42,308 bases of DNA, from contig JAUNUI010000011.1 in the NCBI GenBank assembly GCA_030538255.1, forward strand, positions 1-42,308, written 5' to 3'. Made by a program: the position numbers and the translations under genes. This DNA is from Pelistega sp. Its GTDB lineage: Bacteria > Pseudomonadota > Gammaproteobacteria > Burkholderiales > Burkholderiaceae_B. Shown piece by piece: positions 6,399 through 15,587 of the stretch (position 1 is the stretch's first letter; each line of letters starts with the position of its first letter). The notes beneath the pieces were generated by a model. It saw only the letters and a list, made by a program, of their open reading frames with translations. It had not been told where the DNA came from and ran no database searches.

Positions 6399-7613
6399 AT
6401 GTTAGATTTTTATAAAGCTTTTGACCAATTATTAGCCCAAGTCAGTCAGCGCCAAACTGAGGTCATTGAGATGCCACTGGCGGATTGTTTTGGTCATTAT
6501 CTTGCGCAGGACATATTGGTGGAATACGATTCGCCACAATTCGATAATAGCGCGATGGATGGTTATGCTTTATGTTTGCACGACTCCGATACTTACACGG
6601 TGGTTGCACGCATTGCAGCAGGTGATAAGGCGAGTCCTGTGCAACTACAGCCTGGTCAGGCATGTCGGATTTTTACTGGTGCACCTGTTCCTGCAGGTTG
6701 TGATACCGTCATTATGCAAGAGCATACGGAAGTCTCAGGTACTGAGCTGCGTTGCCTTAAACCGATTAAGGCGGATCAGAATATTCGTCGCCAAGCAGAA
6801 GACTTGGCGCGTGGACAGCCACTCTGCAATAAGGGCATGTATATAAATGCGGCTGTGATTGGTTTAGCGGCTTCGCAAGGTTATACCAAGTTACCAGTAC
6901 ATAGAAAGTTACGTGTATCAGTATTCTCCAGTGGTAATGAGTTAATAGATGCAACGACATTAGAAGGCCGCTTGCCTGAAGGCCATATCTTTGACTCGAA
7001 TCGTTACCAGACCGTTGCCTTACTGCAGAATTTGGCATGTGAGGTGGTGGAACAGGGTTGCTTACCCGATAATTTAGAAATTACGAAGGGGCGCTTACAG
7101 GAAGCAGCGAGTAAGAGTGATTTGATTATTACCTCAGGTGGCGTCTCGGTCGGTGAAGAAGATCACCTAAAGAATGCGCTAGAGCAGTTGGGTCAGTTAA
7201 CGCATTGGAAATTGCTCTTAAAGCCTGGTAAGCCTTTTGCCTGGGGTGAGATTGGTAACACCTATGTGATGATGCTGCCAGGAAATCCAGTGGCTTCATT
7301 TGTCACCTTCTCTGTATTAGTGAAACCTGCGATTCAGCGTATCTTAGGGCGCGAGGACTTAGGCGGAGCAGTGCAGACCTTAGGTGCTTTAGTGGCGAAG
7401 ACGACATTCGCTCGTACTAAGCCGCAGGAACGTCGTGAATTTCTTCGTGCCCATATGGGGCTTGATGAACAAGGTGAATTGGTGGTGACTATCTTGGCTC
7501 GCCAAGGCTCACATATGTTATCGGCTGCTGCAGCGGCGAATTGTCTAGTTGAGTTTGAGCCCGAGACAACGATTGCGGTCGGTGATAAGGTGCGCGTGTA
7601 TCCCTTAGCTTAA
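6399..7613 (+). CDS. moeA: molybdopterin molybdenumtransferase MoeA
   Basis: Inserts molybdenum into adenylylated molybdopterin (MPT-AMP, made by MogA) to give Mo-MPT. The 404 residues fit the family (about 410). Visible landmarks are the FDNSAMDGYA segment (48-57), TGAPVPAGCDTVIMQEHT, the MogA-like domain with SGGVSVGEEDH, LKPGKPFAWG and PGNPVASF (294-301), and a C-terminal beta-barrel domain. It follows mobA after 22 nt in the same operon and is followed 6 nt later by a small acidic gene. Confidence 0.95.
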   Translation: MLDFYKAFDQLLAQVSQRQTEVIEMPLADCFGHYLAQDILVEYDSPQFDNSAMDGYALCLHDSDTYTVVARIAAGDKASPVQLQPGQACRIFTGAPVPAGCDTVIMQEHTEVSGTELRCLKPIKADQNIRRQAEDLARGQPLCNKGMYINAAVIGLAASQGYTKLPVHRKLRVSVFSSGNELIDATTLEGRLPEGHIFDSNRYQTVALLQNLACEVVEQGCLPDNLEITKGRLQEAASKSDLIITSGGVSVGEEDHLKNALEQLGQLTHWKLLLKPGKPFAWGEIGNTYVMMLPGNPVASFVTFSVLVKPAIQRILGREDLGGAVQTLGALVAKTTFARTKPQERREFLRAHMGLDEQGELVVTILARQGSHMLSAAAAANCLVEFEPETTIAVGDKVRVYPLA

Positions 7614-7619
7614 TATTGG

Positions 7620-7910
7620 ATGATTACCATGACATCTGATGAACTGTCTAAGGGCTTGATTGCTGAAGAGGATGAAGGCTTTGAAGATGAGTTTGACGAT
7701 GAACTATATGATGAGTTTGATGACGAGCTAGATGACGAACTAGATGATGGAATTACGTTCAGTAGTATGCTTTCTGAACTCATTGATGAGTTAGAAGACG
7801 AAATGTATGAAGAAATGCTTGATGAGATGATTGAAGAAGCACGTCCTAGGAAAGCAGGCGATATTCGAGAAATCAATCTAGAAGGCTTACCTGACGAAGA
7901 TGTTGAATAG
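7620..7910 (+). CDS. highly acidic small protein of unknown function in the Moco operon
   Basis: A 96-residue protein in which about 41 residues are Asp or Glu. A quasi-repeated block of D/E pairs spaced by Phe or Leu (FDDEL, YDEF, DDELDDEL; residues 25-44) is followed by a predicted acidic amphipathic helix (about 49-73). The C-terminal segment is less acidic and contains RPRKAGDIREINLEG. There is no signal peptide or membrane segment, so it should be cytosolic. It starts 6 nt after the moeA stop and precedes mogA by 79 nt, so it is very likely co-transcribed. A second ATG at 7629 is possible. I do not recognise the family. A DNA-mimic, metal-buffering or partner-binding role would be speculation. 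Confidence 0.7.
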   Translation: MITMTSDELSKGLIAEEDEGFEDEFDDELYDEFDDELDDELDDGITFSSMLSELIDELEDEMYEEMLDEMIEEARPRKAGDIREINLEGLPDEDVE

Positions 7911-7989
7911 TTTTCGTTAAATTAGCGAGATAGTCTCTAGGCCATACAACTGAACAATATTGAATTACATTGAATAAGGTATCCATTAA

Positions 7990-8589
7990 ATGACAGAACC
8001 AACAACCCAAGCAACAACTTATGAATCCGTAAAAATTGGTCTGGTCTCGGTTTCTGATCGTGCCAGTCAAGGTGTGTATACGGATTTAGGCTTGCCCGCT
8101 TTAAAAGAGTGGCTAAGTAAGGCTGTGATGAATCCATTAGAATTCGTAGAACACCTTATTCCTGATGAGCGTGTGCAAGTGGAGCAAACTCTTGTCGAAT
8201 TAGCGGATACAGAACAATGTACGCTGATTTTTACCACAGGTGGTACGGGACCAGCATTACGTGATATTACGCCGGATGCGACCTTAGCGATTGCCGATCG
8301 TGAGATGCCTGGCTTTGGTGAACAGATGCGTCAAATCAGTCTGCATTATGTGCCGACTGCGATCTTATCGCGTCAGACCGCTGTAATTCGTGGTAATGCT
8401 TTGATTGTGAACCTCCCGGGACAACCGAAGTCGATTGCGGAAACTTTAGGTGGCGTGCGTAATGCCGATGGTCAAGTTATCGTGCACGGCCTTTTTTCAG
8501 CAATTCCGTATTGCATTGATATCTTGCAAGGGCCACGCATTGAGGTGAATGAGGCGGTGACGCAGGCATTCCGCCCGAAGAAGAAATAA
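7990..8589 (+). CDS. mogA: molybdopterin adenylyltransferase MogA
   Basis: Adenylylates molybdopterin with Mg-ATP to give MPT-AMP, the substrate of MoeA. The 199-residue protein is close to E. coli MogA (195). It shows IGLVSVSDRASQGVYTD (16-32), FTTGGTGPALRDITPDAT (81-98), EMPGFGEQMR (105-114) and LPGQPKS. The trimeric MogA type is favoured over the MoaB type by the long SDRAS...LPALKEWL N-terminus. It is the last gene of the + strand operon. No canonical T-tailed terminator follows; a 13-bp hairpin without a T-run lies at 8630-8663. Confidence 0.94.
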   Translation: MTEPTTQATTYESVKIGLVSVSDRASQGVYTDLGLPALKEWLSKAVMNPLEFVEHLIPDERVQVEQTLVELADTEQCTLIFTTGGTGPALRDITPDATLAIADREMPGFGEQMRQISLHYVPTAILSRQTAVIRGNALIVNLPGQPKSIAETLGGVRNADGQVIVHGLFSAIPYCIDILQGPRIEVNEAVTQAFRPKKK

Positions 8590-8629
8590 GCTCAGCTTTG
8601 GCAGTCTGGCGAAAGAGACGATTAATAAG

Positions 8630-8663
8630 CTGCTGAGTAGGGAATGTTTCCTCTATTCAGCAG
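8630..8663. repeat. 13-bp hairpin between convergent mogA and moaA
   Basis: 8630-8642 pairs with 8651-8663 over 13 positions (two G-U) around an 8-nt loop, but no T-run follows on either strand. An 11-bp direct repeat GCAGTCTGGCG flanks and overlaps it (8601-8611 and 8660-8670, 59 bp apart). It could slow convergent transcription or act as a bidirectional terminator of non-standard type. Confidence 0.5.
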
Positions 8664-8773
8664 TCTGGCGCAAGTGAAGTGGTAATGAAAATCTTAGAAG
8701 AAGGCAGTACGCCACGTAACTCAGAGCGTCCCCTTATTCTGTCTTAATGTGTTGCTTATTTAGTCAGCCGCGA

Positions 8774-9751
8774 TTAACCACCCGTCATCGACATAAAGCG
8801 GATCAGCTTCTCTGGCTTCTCGGTGAACTCATGGCGTTCAGGCTTGAGTTCAATCGCCTCACGAATGGCCTGCTCTAATTCCTCATCGGAGCAACCGGCA
8901 CGCAACATAGGGCGTAATTCGAAGCGCTCTTCTTGACCGAGGCACATATAGAGTGTGCCGTCGACCGCTAAGCGTACGCGATTACAGGTTTCACAGAAAT
9001 GTTGAGAAATGGGTGTAATCAAGCCAAGGCTAAACTTACCGTCAGGGGTCTGCCAATAGCGCGCAGGACCTACGCCCACACTCTCTTGGCCAGCGACAAG
9101 ACCGTATTTCGCTTGGAGACTTTGAATAATCGGCTGTGCGCTAACATAGCCCATCTTGCGACCCGTATCACCCATCGGCATGGTTTCGATCAGGCGCAAG
9201 GTGAATTGGTTCTCAATGCAATACTCAAGCATAGGCATGACATCTTGTTCATTGATATCCTTAAGTAAGACCATATTCAGCTTGATCTTAGAGTAACCCG
9301 CTTGTTTGGCTTTCTGTAGACCTTCGAGTACCTTAGCGAGACTGCGACCATTGCCCGTAATTTCGGCAATACATTCGCCACGTAAAGAGTCTAAGCTGAC
9401 GTTAAGGCGATCGACACCCGCTTGGCGTAAGCTCTCGGCATGTTGTGCTAGACGCGTACCATTGGTGGATAGCGAGAGGTCTTTAACCCCATCAATCGTG
9501 CGCAGTTGCGTAACTAATTCGCTAAGATTCTTGCGTAAAAGCGGCTCGCCACCGGTGAGACGGAAGTGGCTTGTACCGAGATTAGCGAAGGCACGCACTA
9601 CGCGCGTAATTTCTTCAAAGCTGAGCCATGCTTCAGGAACTTCAAAGCCACGAAAACCTTCGGGAATACAGTAGGCACAACGTAAGTCGCATCGGTCTGT
9701 GACAGAAATGCGTAAATAGTCAATGCGGCGGCCAAAACGATCTTGCAACAT
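8774..9751 (-). CDS. moaA: GTP 3',8-cyclase MoaA (radical SAM)
   Basis: Catalyses the radical rearrangement of GTP to 3',8-cyclo-GTP, the substrate of MoaC. The 325-residue protein carries the N-terminal SAM cluster motif CDLRCAYC (C21, C25, C28) and the C-terminal substrate-binding cluster CETC...C (C253, C256, C270). RLTGGEP, STNG and LNVSLDSL are also present. It ends in MTGG, the Gly-Gly tail required for activity. It is transcribed convergently to mogA. Its upstream region holds two copies of a palindrome-containing repeat (from 9783 and from 9841) that may be regulatory. Confidence 0.97.
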   Translation of the reverse strand: MLQDRFGRRIDYLRISVTDRCDLRCAYCIPEGFRGFEVPEAWLSFEEITRVVRAFANLGTSHFRLTGGEPLLRKNLSELVTQLRTIDGVKDLSLSTNGTRLAQHAESLRQAGVDRLNVSLDSLRGECIAEITGNGRSLAKVLEGLQKAKQAGYSKIKLNMVLLKDINEQDVMPMLEYCIENQFTLRLIETMPMGDTGRKMGYVSAQPIIQSLQAKYGLVAGQESVGVGPARYWQTPDGKFSLGLITPISQHFCETCNRVRLAVDGTLYMCLGQEERFELRPMLRAGCSDEELEQAIREAIELKPERHEFTEKPEKLIRFMSMTGG

Positions 9752-9782
9752 AGTAAAACTCGATAAAACCTTAACTACAAAT

Positions 9783-9864
9783 AAGCTTATCTACGGTAGA
9801 GGTGCAGGTGATTCTATAAGGACTATTTCACCTTCTAAGAAAGCTTGTCTACAAGTAGAGGTAC
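9783..9864 (-). repeat. paired palindrome-containing direct repeat upstream of moaA
   Basis: AAGCTTATCTACGGTAGAGG (from 9783) and AAGCTTGTCTACAAGTAGAG (from 9841) recur with 58-59 bp spacing. Each centres on TCTAC-N1-2-GTAGA, a short inverted repeat. The pair lies 30-115 nt upstream of moaA and could be an operator pair. Confidence 0.55.
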
Positions 9865-10117
9865 GGCTTAATCATAGCATGAATGCGAATGCAATATAAG
9901 CGGCGTGAAAAGGGTGATTCTGAGCTCTTGGCGGTTAAAAAAACGCTAGAGAACACTTCGAAAGCGCCAATATATCACTCAATGGAGATAGAGCAGATAA
10001 ATTACTCAGCTTCGAAAGTGCCGATGAACTACTTCGTGGAGACAGAAAACTACACCCAATACATAAGCAGAATATTGTCTTAAGCCTTTAACAATAACAT
10101 GTCTATTATATCTGTTT

Positions 10118-10131
10118 TTGCGATTAATCAA
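10118..10131 (+). promoter_or_regulatory. imperfect FNR-like site upstream of torECA
   Basis: TTGCGATTAATCAA agrees with TTGAT-N4-ATCAA at eight of ten conserved positions. It lies 213-226 nt before the torE ATG. A TATAAT occurs at 10182-10187, about 57 bp downstream of the site centre. Confidence 0.4.
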
Positions 10132-10343
10132 ATCTCATTGAATATTCGTATATACACATAACTATTATGGGTATTTTCAGCTATAATTAACCTCGTAGTG
10201 CATAAGGGTATAAGTTTATTCGCCTCTACCCATAAAAGCTTCCTGTTTAAGCAGCCATATGATTTGTGGGCTTATTCGTGCTGGAGAGATATAAAACAAA
10301 CTACGTATAAATAAATCACTTTTTTGTCGAGAGGAAAAAAGAT

Positions 10344-10511
10344 ATGGCAAAAAAATATCAAGCACCGGCTCAAATCAACGCCAAAGGTGAATGGAAGCGC
10401 TTCTTTATGTTGGGCTTCGTTGGCCTGCCAATCGCTATTGTGTTGGCAGTTTGTGCGTATGGTTTCATCATTTGGTTTATGCAAATGCTGTTCTGGGGCC
10501 CCCCAAACTAA
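10344..10511 (+). CDS. torE: small membrane protein TorE (NapE/TorE family)
   Basis: A 55-residue single-span protein. The NapE/TorE features are clear: a soluble start with GEWKRFFMLGF (15-25), one hydrophobic segment (about 21-44), then YGFIIWFMQ and a GPPN end. The family occurs as the first gene of torECAD operons (Shewanella) or of nap operons. Its exact role is not settled; a part in electron transfer or complex stability at the membrane is proposed for relatives. The ATG has a strong AGAGG upstream. torC begins 161 nt later and completes the torE-torC-torA order. Confidence 0.88.
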   Translation: MAKKYQAPAQINAKGEWKRFFMLGFVGLPIAIVLAVCAYGFIIWFMQMLFWGPPN

Positions 10512-10672
10512 GTCAAAAATAATTGTTTAAAACTTTTTGAGTCGCTATCGGGCGTGTAGTGAGTTATTGGCATCATTTGCCTGGCTTTCGTTCTTGCAGA
10601 TGTCTTATCTTAAAAATCTTCAAGTCCGCGATTGATTGACACGATACTGGCTCGTATTAATTTGGGGTTCCC

Positions 10673-11920
10673 ATGAAAACTATTTATACCTTAATCATGA
10701 ATTTCCTTAAGTGGACTTATGATATTTTCACTCGCCCAGCAGCGAAGATTGGTCTTGGTGTGCTGGTCGCAGGTGGCTTTATTGCGGGTGCTTTATTCTG
10801 GCATATGTTCAACTATGGCTTAGAAAAGACCAACGAAGAACAATTCTGTCTCTCCTGTCACACCATGGAAGACAACTTATTGCCTGAACTACAGAAAACC
10901 GTGCACTGGCAAAATCGTACAGGTGTTCGCGCACGCTGTCCAGATTGCCACGTTCCGCATGAGTGGACTGATAAAATTGCCCGTAAGATGCAAGCTTCTC
11001 GCGAAGTATTGGCGCACGTAATGGGCACGATTGGTACACGTGAGAAATTTAAAGAGCACCGTATTGTGTTAGCACAACGTGAGTGGGCGCGCTTTAAAGC
11101 GAATAACTCGAAAGAGTGCCGTAACTGTCATGACTATAACAGTATGGACTTTAGCAAGATGCGAGTCACCTCTCAGATGATTATGCGTAGCGCTGCTGAG
11201 CGTAATGCAAGCTGTGTGGATTGTCACCGTGGTATTGCTCACTCTTTACCTGATCTACAAGGTGCACGTAACCCAGCCTTCGATACCTTACTTTCTGAAG
11301 CACACGGCGTGTCTGTGAGCGCGGGTAATGTGTATTACAGCGCATCACCAATGGAAATCTATGCGGATGAAACGCTTAGCAAGAAGATTGGTAGCGTAGA
11401 AGTTGCCACACCAATGCGTGTCGTTGAAGTCAAGGGCAATGTTCAGAAAGTTGAACTGGACTTGTGGCGTAAGAACAAGGGCTTTGGCCGTGTGCTTAAT
11501 AGCCACTTTGGTATGAACATCACCAGCGCCATTTTGGAAAAAGACTTTTCGCGTGATGAACAAATCGTGCATGTTCTTGAGAACAAGGTCGACGACTTAA
11601 CAGGTCTTGAATGGCAAAAAGTTGCCGTTGAAGTCTGGGTAGAGTCTGGCTCAATGCTTAGCAGCCCTGAAACGATCTGGAACGTTGCGCGTACCAGTTA
11701 TCAGAGCAGCTGTAGTGTGTGTCACCGTCAGCCAGTTGAATCAGGACATGATGTGAACCAATGGCCCGGCTTATTTGCAGGGATGGTGGGTTTCACGAAT
11801 ATGGATGCGGACACATCAAAATTGGTCTTGAAGTACTTACAAATGCACTCGTCTGACTTTGCCACCGGCTCACAAGCCCCAGGCTCGCCAGAAGGCACTG
11901 TACAATCTGCTCGACCATAA
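10673..11920 (+). CDS. torC: pentaheme c-type cytochrome TorC (NapC/NirT family)
   Basis: Membrane-anchored quinol oxidase that passes electrons to periplasmic TorA. Residues 1-24 are cytoplasmic and a signal anchor spans about 25-47. Four NapC/NirT-type heme motifs follow: CLSCH (59-63), CPDCH (89-93), CRNCH (149-153) and CVDCH (181-185). A fifth heme, CSVCH (347-351), sits in the C-terminal domain that distinguishes TorC from tetraheme NapC. The 415-residue length is typical of TorC (about 390). The last residues, after about 395, are low-complexity (GSQAPGSPEGT). Heme attachment requires the ccm genes encoded 4-12 kb downstream. Confidence 0.95.
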   Translation: MKTIYTLIMNFLKWTYDIFTRPAAKIGLGVLVAGGFIAGALFWHMFNYGLEKTNEEQFCLSCHTMEDNLLPELQKTVHWQNRTGVRARCPDCHVPHEWTDKIARKMQASREVLAHVMGTIGTREKFKEHRIVLAQREWARFKANNSKECRNCHDYNSMDFSKMRVTSQMIMRSAAERNASCVDCHRGIAHSLPDLQGARNPAFDTLLSEAHGVSVSAGNVYYSASPMEIYADETLSKKIGSVEVATPMRVVEVKGNVQKVELDLWRKNKGFGRVLNSHFGMNITSAILEKDFSRDEQIVHVLENKVDDLTGLEWQKVAVEVWVESGSMLSSPETIWNVARTSYQSSCSVCHRQPVESGHDVNQWPGLFAGMVGFTNMDADTSKLVLKYLQMHSSDFATGSQAPGSPEGTVQSARP

Positions 11921-11935
11921 GGATAAGAGGTTACT

Positions 11936-14458
11936 ATGACTACAATTAATCGAAGAAATTTTCTAAAAGGTATGGCTGGTGTTGGTGCAACAACGGTTCT
12001 ACCTGCAGGTCTGGTAAATACCTTGGTGGTCCAACCAGCAGTTGCTCAGACTACACCAGAGCCTACGGATTTTAAAGGCTGGAAGATGTCAGGTGCACAC
12101 TGGGGCGCTTTCCGTGCTCGTGTTGAAGCTGACCGTGTGGTTGAGATTCGTCCATTCGAATTCGATAAACACCCGACCGATATTCTAAAAGGTACTTTAG
12201 GCGTTATTTATAGCCCATCGCGAGTGCGTTACCCGATGGTGCGTCTAGACTGGTTTAAGAATCGTCATAAGAGCAATACGGCTGAGCGTGGTGATAACCG
12301 CTTTGTTCGCGTCTCTTGGGACGAGGCCTTGGATATGGTGTACGAAGAGCTAGAGCGTGTCCAAACTGAATATGGTCCATGGGCTCTACATACGGCTAAC
12401 GTGGGTTGGCGTTCTGTCGGACAGGTGCATAGCTGCGGTAACCATATGTTGCGTGCGGTTGGTATGCATGGTCGTAGCGTGGGTACTGCTGGTGACTACT
12501 CAACCGGTGCGGGGCAGATGATTCTTCCGTATATCTTGGGCTCAACTGAGGTGTATTCGCAAGGTACGTCTTGGGAAATTATTCTTAAAGAAAGTAAGAT
12601 TATCGTTCTCTGGGCGAGTGATCTAAATAAGAACTTGCAAGTGGGTTGGAATACTGAAACCCATGAGGCTTATGCTTACTTAGAGCAGTTAAAAGAGAAA
12701 GTCGCCAATAAAGAAATCCAAGTTATTACGATTGACCCTGTGAAGAGCAAGACGCAGAACTATCTAAACTGCGACCATCAGTACATCAATCCGATGACTG
12801 ACGTGCCCTTCATGTTGGCGATTGCACATACACTGTGGAAAGAAGAGTTATACGATAAGAAATTCCTTGAAACCTATACCTTAGGTTTTGAAGAGTTCTT
12901 GCCTTATCTTAAGGGTGAGACGCTCGATATGGTCGAGAAGACACCTGAGTGGGCGGCACCTATCTGCGGTATTAGCGCTGATCGTATTCGTGAATTAGCC
13001 CGTCTATTTGCGAAGAACCGCACGCAATTGATCTTTGGTTGGGCGATTCAACGTCAACAGCATGGTGAACAACCTTACTGGATGGGTGCAGTGATTGCCG
13101 CGATGTTAGGTCAGATTGGCTTGCCTGGTGGCGGTATTAGTTACTCTCACCACTATAGTTCAGTTGGTGTATCGAGCACAGGTGCTTCTATGCCTGGTGC
13201 TTTCCCTCTGAACTTGGATACAGGCCGTGCACCGAAGCATGACAATAATAACTATGATGGTTATAGTTCTGTGATTCCTGTGGCGCGTGCGATTGATGCC
13301 TTATTAGAGCCAGGTAAGGTGATTAACTTTAACGGTCATGAAGTGAAGTTACCACCATATAAGATGGGTATCTTTACCGGTAGTAACCAATGGCACCGTC
13401 ATCAAGATCGTAACCGTATGAAGTTGGCTTACCGTAATATTGAGACGATTGTTTCGGTTGACTATAACTGGACGGCAACATGTCGCTTCGCGGATATTGT
13501 TCTTCCTGCATGTACACCGTATGAGCGTAATGATATTGATGCTTATGGTTCGTATAGTAACCGTGGTGTGATTGCGATGCATAAATTGGTTGACCCACTG
13601 TATCATTCACGTTCGGATTTTGATATTTGGCGTGAGTTCTGCAAACGCATGAAACGTGATATTGAATACTCTCGTGGTATGACGGAAATGCAATGGGTAG
13701 AGCAGCTCTATAACGACTGCCGCGTGGATAACCTGAAGAAAGACTTCCCAATGCCGACCTTCGAAGAGTTCTGGCAAACTGGTTATGTCTTATTCCCGGA
13801 TGGTCAGCCATGGGTTCGCCATGCCGACTTCCGCGATGACCCTGAGGTGAATGCCTTAGGTACGCCTTCAGGCTTTATTGAGATCTTCAGCCGTAAGATT
13901 GACCGTTATGGTTATGAAGACTGCCGCGGCCATCCAATTTGGATGGAGAAGGTTGAACGCTCTCACGGTGGCCCTGTATCGGAAAAATACCCAATCTGGT
14001 TGCAATCTTGTCACCCGAACTATCGCTTACACTCGCAGACATGTGAGTCAGATGAGTGGCGTGCAAGCTATGCGGTTCAAGGTCGTGAGCCGGTGTATAT
14101 TGGCCCAATTGATGCTGAGAAACGTGGCATTAAGGATGGCGATTTATGCCGTGTGTATAACGATCGTGGTCAATTATTGGCAGGTGCGGTGGTTTCGGAT
14201 AACTTCCCAGAAGGTATTATTCGTATCGAAGAGGGTGCATGGTATGGCCCGATGGGTCCAGAGATTGGCTCTTTAGATACTTATGGTGACCCGAATACCT
14301 TAACGCTTGACGTAGGTACTTCACAATTGGCTCAAGGGCCAAGTGCAAATACTTGCTTGGTTGAGATTGAGAAGTTTGTCGGTGTTGCTCCGCCAGTCAC
14401 TTCATTCGGTGGGCCGATTGAAGTAAGACCTGACGGTACCCCTGCACCTAAGGAGTAA
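11936..14458 (+). CDS. torA: periplasmic trimethylamine-N-oxide reductase TorA
   Basis: Terminal reductase of TMAO respiration, a bis-MGD molybdoenzyme of the DMSO-reductase family. It has 840 residues; E. coli TorA has 848. A Tat signal (NRRNFLK at 5-11, hydrophobic stretch, AVAQ cleavage after about 37) directs the folded enzyme to the periplasm. The molybdenum-ligating serine is S189 in [11 protein letters not shown]. No N-terminal 4Fe-4S cysteine cluster is present, as expected for TorA/DMSO reductases. It lies 15 nt after torC, with AAGAGG before the ATG. The order torE-torC-torA supports TMAO as substrate; DMSO or biotin sulfoxide are less likely alternatives. A strong terminator follows. 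Confidence 0.95.
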   Translation: MTTINRRNFLKGMAGVGATTVLPAGLVNTLVVQPAVAQTTPEPTDFKGWKMSGAHWGAFRARVEADRVVEIRPFEFDKHPTDILKGTLGVIYSPSRVRYPMVRLDWFKNRHKSNTAERGDNRFVRVSWDEALDMVYEELERVQTEYGPWALHTANVGWRSVGQVHSCGNHMLRAVGMHGRSVGTAGDYSTGAGQMILPYILGSTEVYSQGTSWEIILKESKIIVLWASDLNKNLQVGWNTETHEAYAYLEQLKEKVANKEIQVITIDPVKSKTQNYLNCDHQYINPMTDVPFMLAIAHTLWKEELYDKKFLETYTLGFEEFLPYLKGETLDMVEKTPEWAAPICGISADRIRELARLFAKNRTQLIFGWAIQRQQHGEQPYWMGAVIAAMLGQIGLPGGGISYSHHYSSVGVSSTGASMPGAFPLNLDTGRAPKHDNNNYDGYSSVIPVARAIDALLEPGKVINFNGHEVKLPPYKMGIFTGSNQWHRHQDRNRMKLAYRNIETIVSVDYNWTATCRFADIVLPACTPYERNDIDAYGSYSNRGVIAMHKLVDPLYHSRSDFDIWREFCKRMKRDIEYSRGMTEMQWVEQLYNDCRVDNLKKDFPMPTFEEFWQTGYVLFPDGQPWVRHADFRDDPEVNALGTPSGFIEIFSRKIDRYGYEDCRGHPIWMEKVERSHGGPVSEKYPIWLQSCHPNYRLHSQTCESDEWRASYAVQGREPVYIGPIDAEKRGIKDGDLCRVYNDRGQLLAGAVVSDNFPEGIIRIEEGAWYGPMGPEIGSLDTYGDPNTLTLDVGTSQLAQGPSANTCLVEIEKFVGVAPPVTSFGGPIEVRPDGTPAPKE

Positions 14459-14473
14459 TCCTCGGTGCAGCAG

Positions 14474-14510
14474 TAAAGTGCGAGAGTGGTCGGCTCGCAC
14501 TTTATCTTTT
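14474..14510 (+). terminator. rho-independent terminator after torA
   Basis: An 11-bp perfect stem (TAAAGTGCGAG 14474-14484 with CTCGCACTTTA 14494-14504), a 9-nt loop and TCTTTT immediately after. It separates torECA from torD. Confidence 0.9.
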
Positions 14511-14893
14511 ATGCAGTATAAAATATTCGCTCGTGTTGTCGAACAATAATAATTACGGCACTGAAAATAAAGTTGCTTAGATGCTTAATCGAGACGGATC
14601 TGTTGCTTAAGTATTGAAGCTTAAGTGTAAGGGTTCCGTAGCATAGCATTGAAGCTTTAGCGTTGATACATAAGGGACTTAAGTATACGATTTTGAAGCA
14701 TAGGGATCTGAAGCGTGGTTTATTAACGCTAGGGCGGTGAAACTCAAGGGGCTAGAACGTAGCTTATAAAAGCTAGGGTGTTGGAATTTAAGGGTCTGGA
14801 GTGTGGCTTGTTAAAGCTAGGCTGTTAGGACTTAATAAACTGAAGTGTAGCTTATCAAGCTAGGGTGTTGGAATTTAGAGGAAATAGAGTCTT
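14511..14893. repeat. degenerate 44-bp tandem repeats between torA and torD
   Basis: Four units of 43-45 bp start at 14710, 14755, 14799 and 14842, each reading roughly GARYGTRGCTTRTHAARGCTAGGGTG. More diverged fragments beginning GAAGC lie upstream from about 14625. No gene is seen in this stretch between the torA terminator and torD. The last unit runs up to the torD start region. Confidence 0.75.
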
Positions 14894-15580
14894 ATGTTGG
14901 ATGTATTGAGTACTTGGTCACAGGTTAGCACTAACCGTGCAATAACGTATCGCTGGTTTGCTAATTTATTTGCTCTTGAATTGCGTGAAGAGCAGTTGGT
15001 GCTCTATCAGGGTGATAAAGCTGAACCACTACTCTCTATTCTTAGCAGCATAGGTTTAGATGATGAAGTCGAGCGCTTTCGTCAAGCTGTACATAGTTGG
15101 ACAGGTGTTAAGCATATGCGCTTAGAGTTGGCCGCCGACTTTGCTCAGATGTTCCTCTTAGATGCAAAAACAGCCTGTATTCCTTATGCCTCCGCCTATT
15201 TAGACCGGGGCGAATTATATGGATCAGCCACGCAATTGATGCGCAATATTATGCGTGACAATCAGCTGGAAATACCCGCTGAATTTAAAGAGCCTGCTGA
15301 TCACTTGGCGGTGATTTTGAGCGTTATGGCGACTTGGATTGAGAAGGAGCAAGCATCTGCGCAAGATAGAGAGCAGTGGAGTGAGACGGTAAAGTTTCAG
15401 CATAATTTTGTGCAAGAGATGCTAATGAGCTTCCTGCCAGAGTTTGCGCGCCGTAGCCAATTAATCCAGGTCTCGAATGATTTTTACCCTGCCGTCTGTG
15501 CCTTATTATTGGCCTATGTTGAGGCTGATCTTGGTTACTTAAGAATTTGTCTTGAAGACGATAGTGTCTTAGTGGACTAA
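14894..15580 (+). CDS. torD: TorA-specific chaperone TorD
   Basis: Cytoplasmic chaperone that binds the Tat signal and core of apo-TorA, protects it and helps load bis-MGD before export. The 228-residue, helix-rich protein has the TorD/DmsD signature EPADHL (133-138). The upstream helix LAADFAQMFL (79-88) and the IPYASAYLDRG.LYG stretch (96-110) are also family-typical. Although functionally tied to torA, it is separated from it by a terminator and a repeat tract. It stands at the head of the ccm genes, so it is probably transcribed with them or from its own promoter inside the repeats. Confidence 0.93.
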   Translation: MLDVLSTWSQVSTNRAITYRWFANLFALELREEQLVLYQGDKAEPLLSILSSIGLDDEVERFRQAVHSWTGVKHMRLELAADFAQMFLLDAKTACIPYASAYLDRGELYGSATQLMRNIMRDNQLEIPAEFKEPADHLAVILSVMATWIEKEQASAQDREQWSETVKFQHNFVQEMLMSFLPEFARRSQLIQVSNDFYPAVCALLLAYVEADLGYLRICLEDDSVLVD

Positions 15581-15587
15581 TAATTTG

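Larger units (their letters stand above)
9752..10343. other. intergenic region between moaA and torE: repeats and promoter elements
   Basis: This 592-bp gap contains the moaA upstream repeat pair. It also holds a 54-bp tandem duplication (CTTCGAAAGYGCC at 9956 and 10010), an FNR-like site (10118-10131) and a TATAAT (10182-10187) ahead of torE. An open frame of 66 codons at 9883-10083 is made largely of the duplicated segment. I do not call it a gene. Confidence 0.6.

Noticed and set aside
7610-7876. 88-codon serine-rich frame on the minus strand
   Set aside because: Exact antisense shadow of the Asp/Glu repeats of the acidic protein gene.
9883-10083. 66-codon frame upstream of torE
   Set aside because: Built mainly from a 54-bp DNA duplication whose two copies are more alike as DNA than as protein; no good ribosome site.
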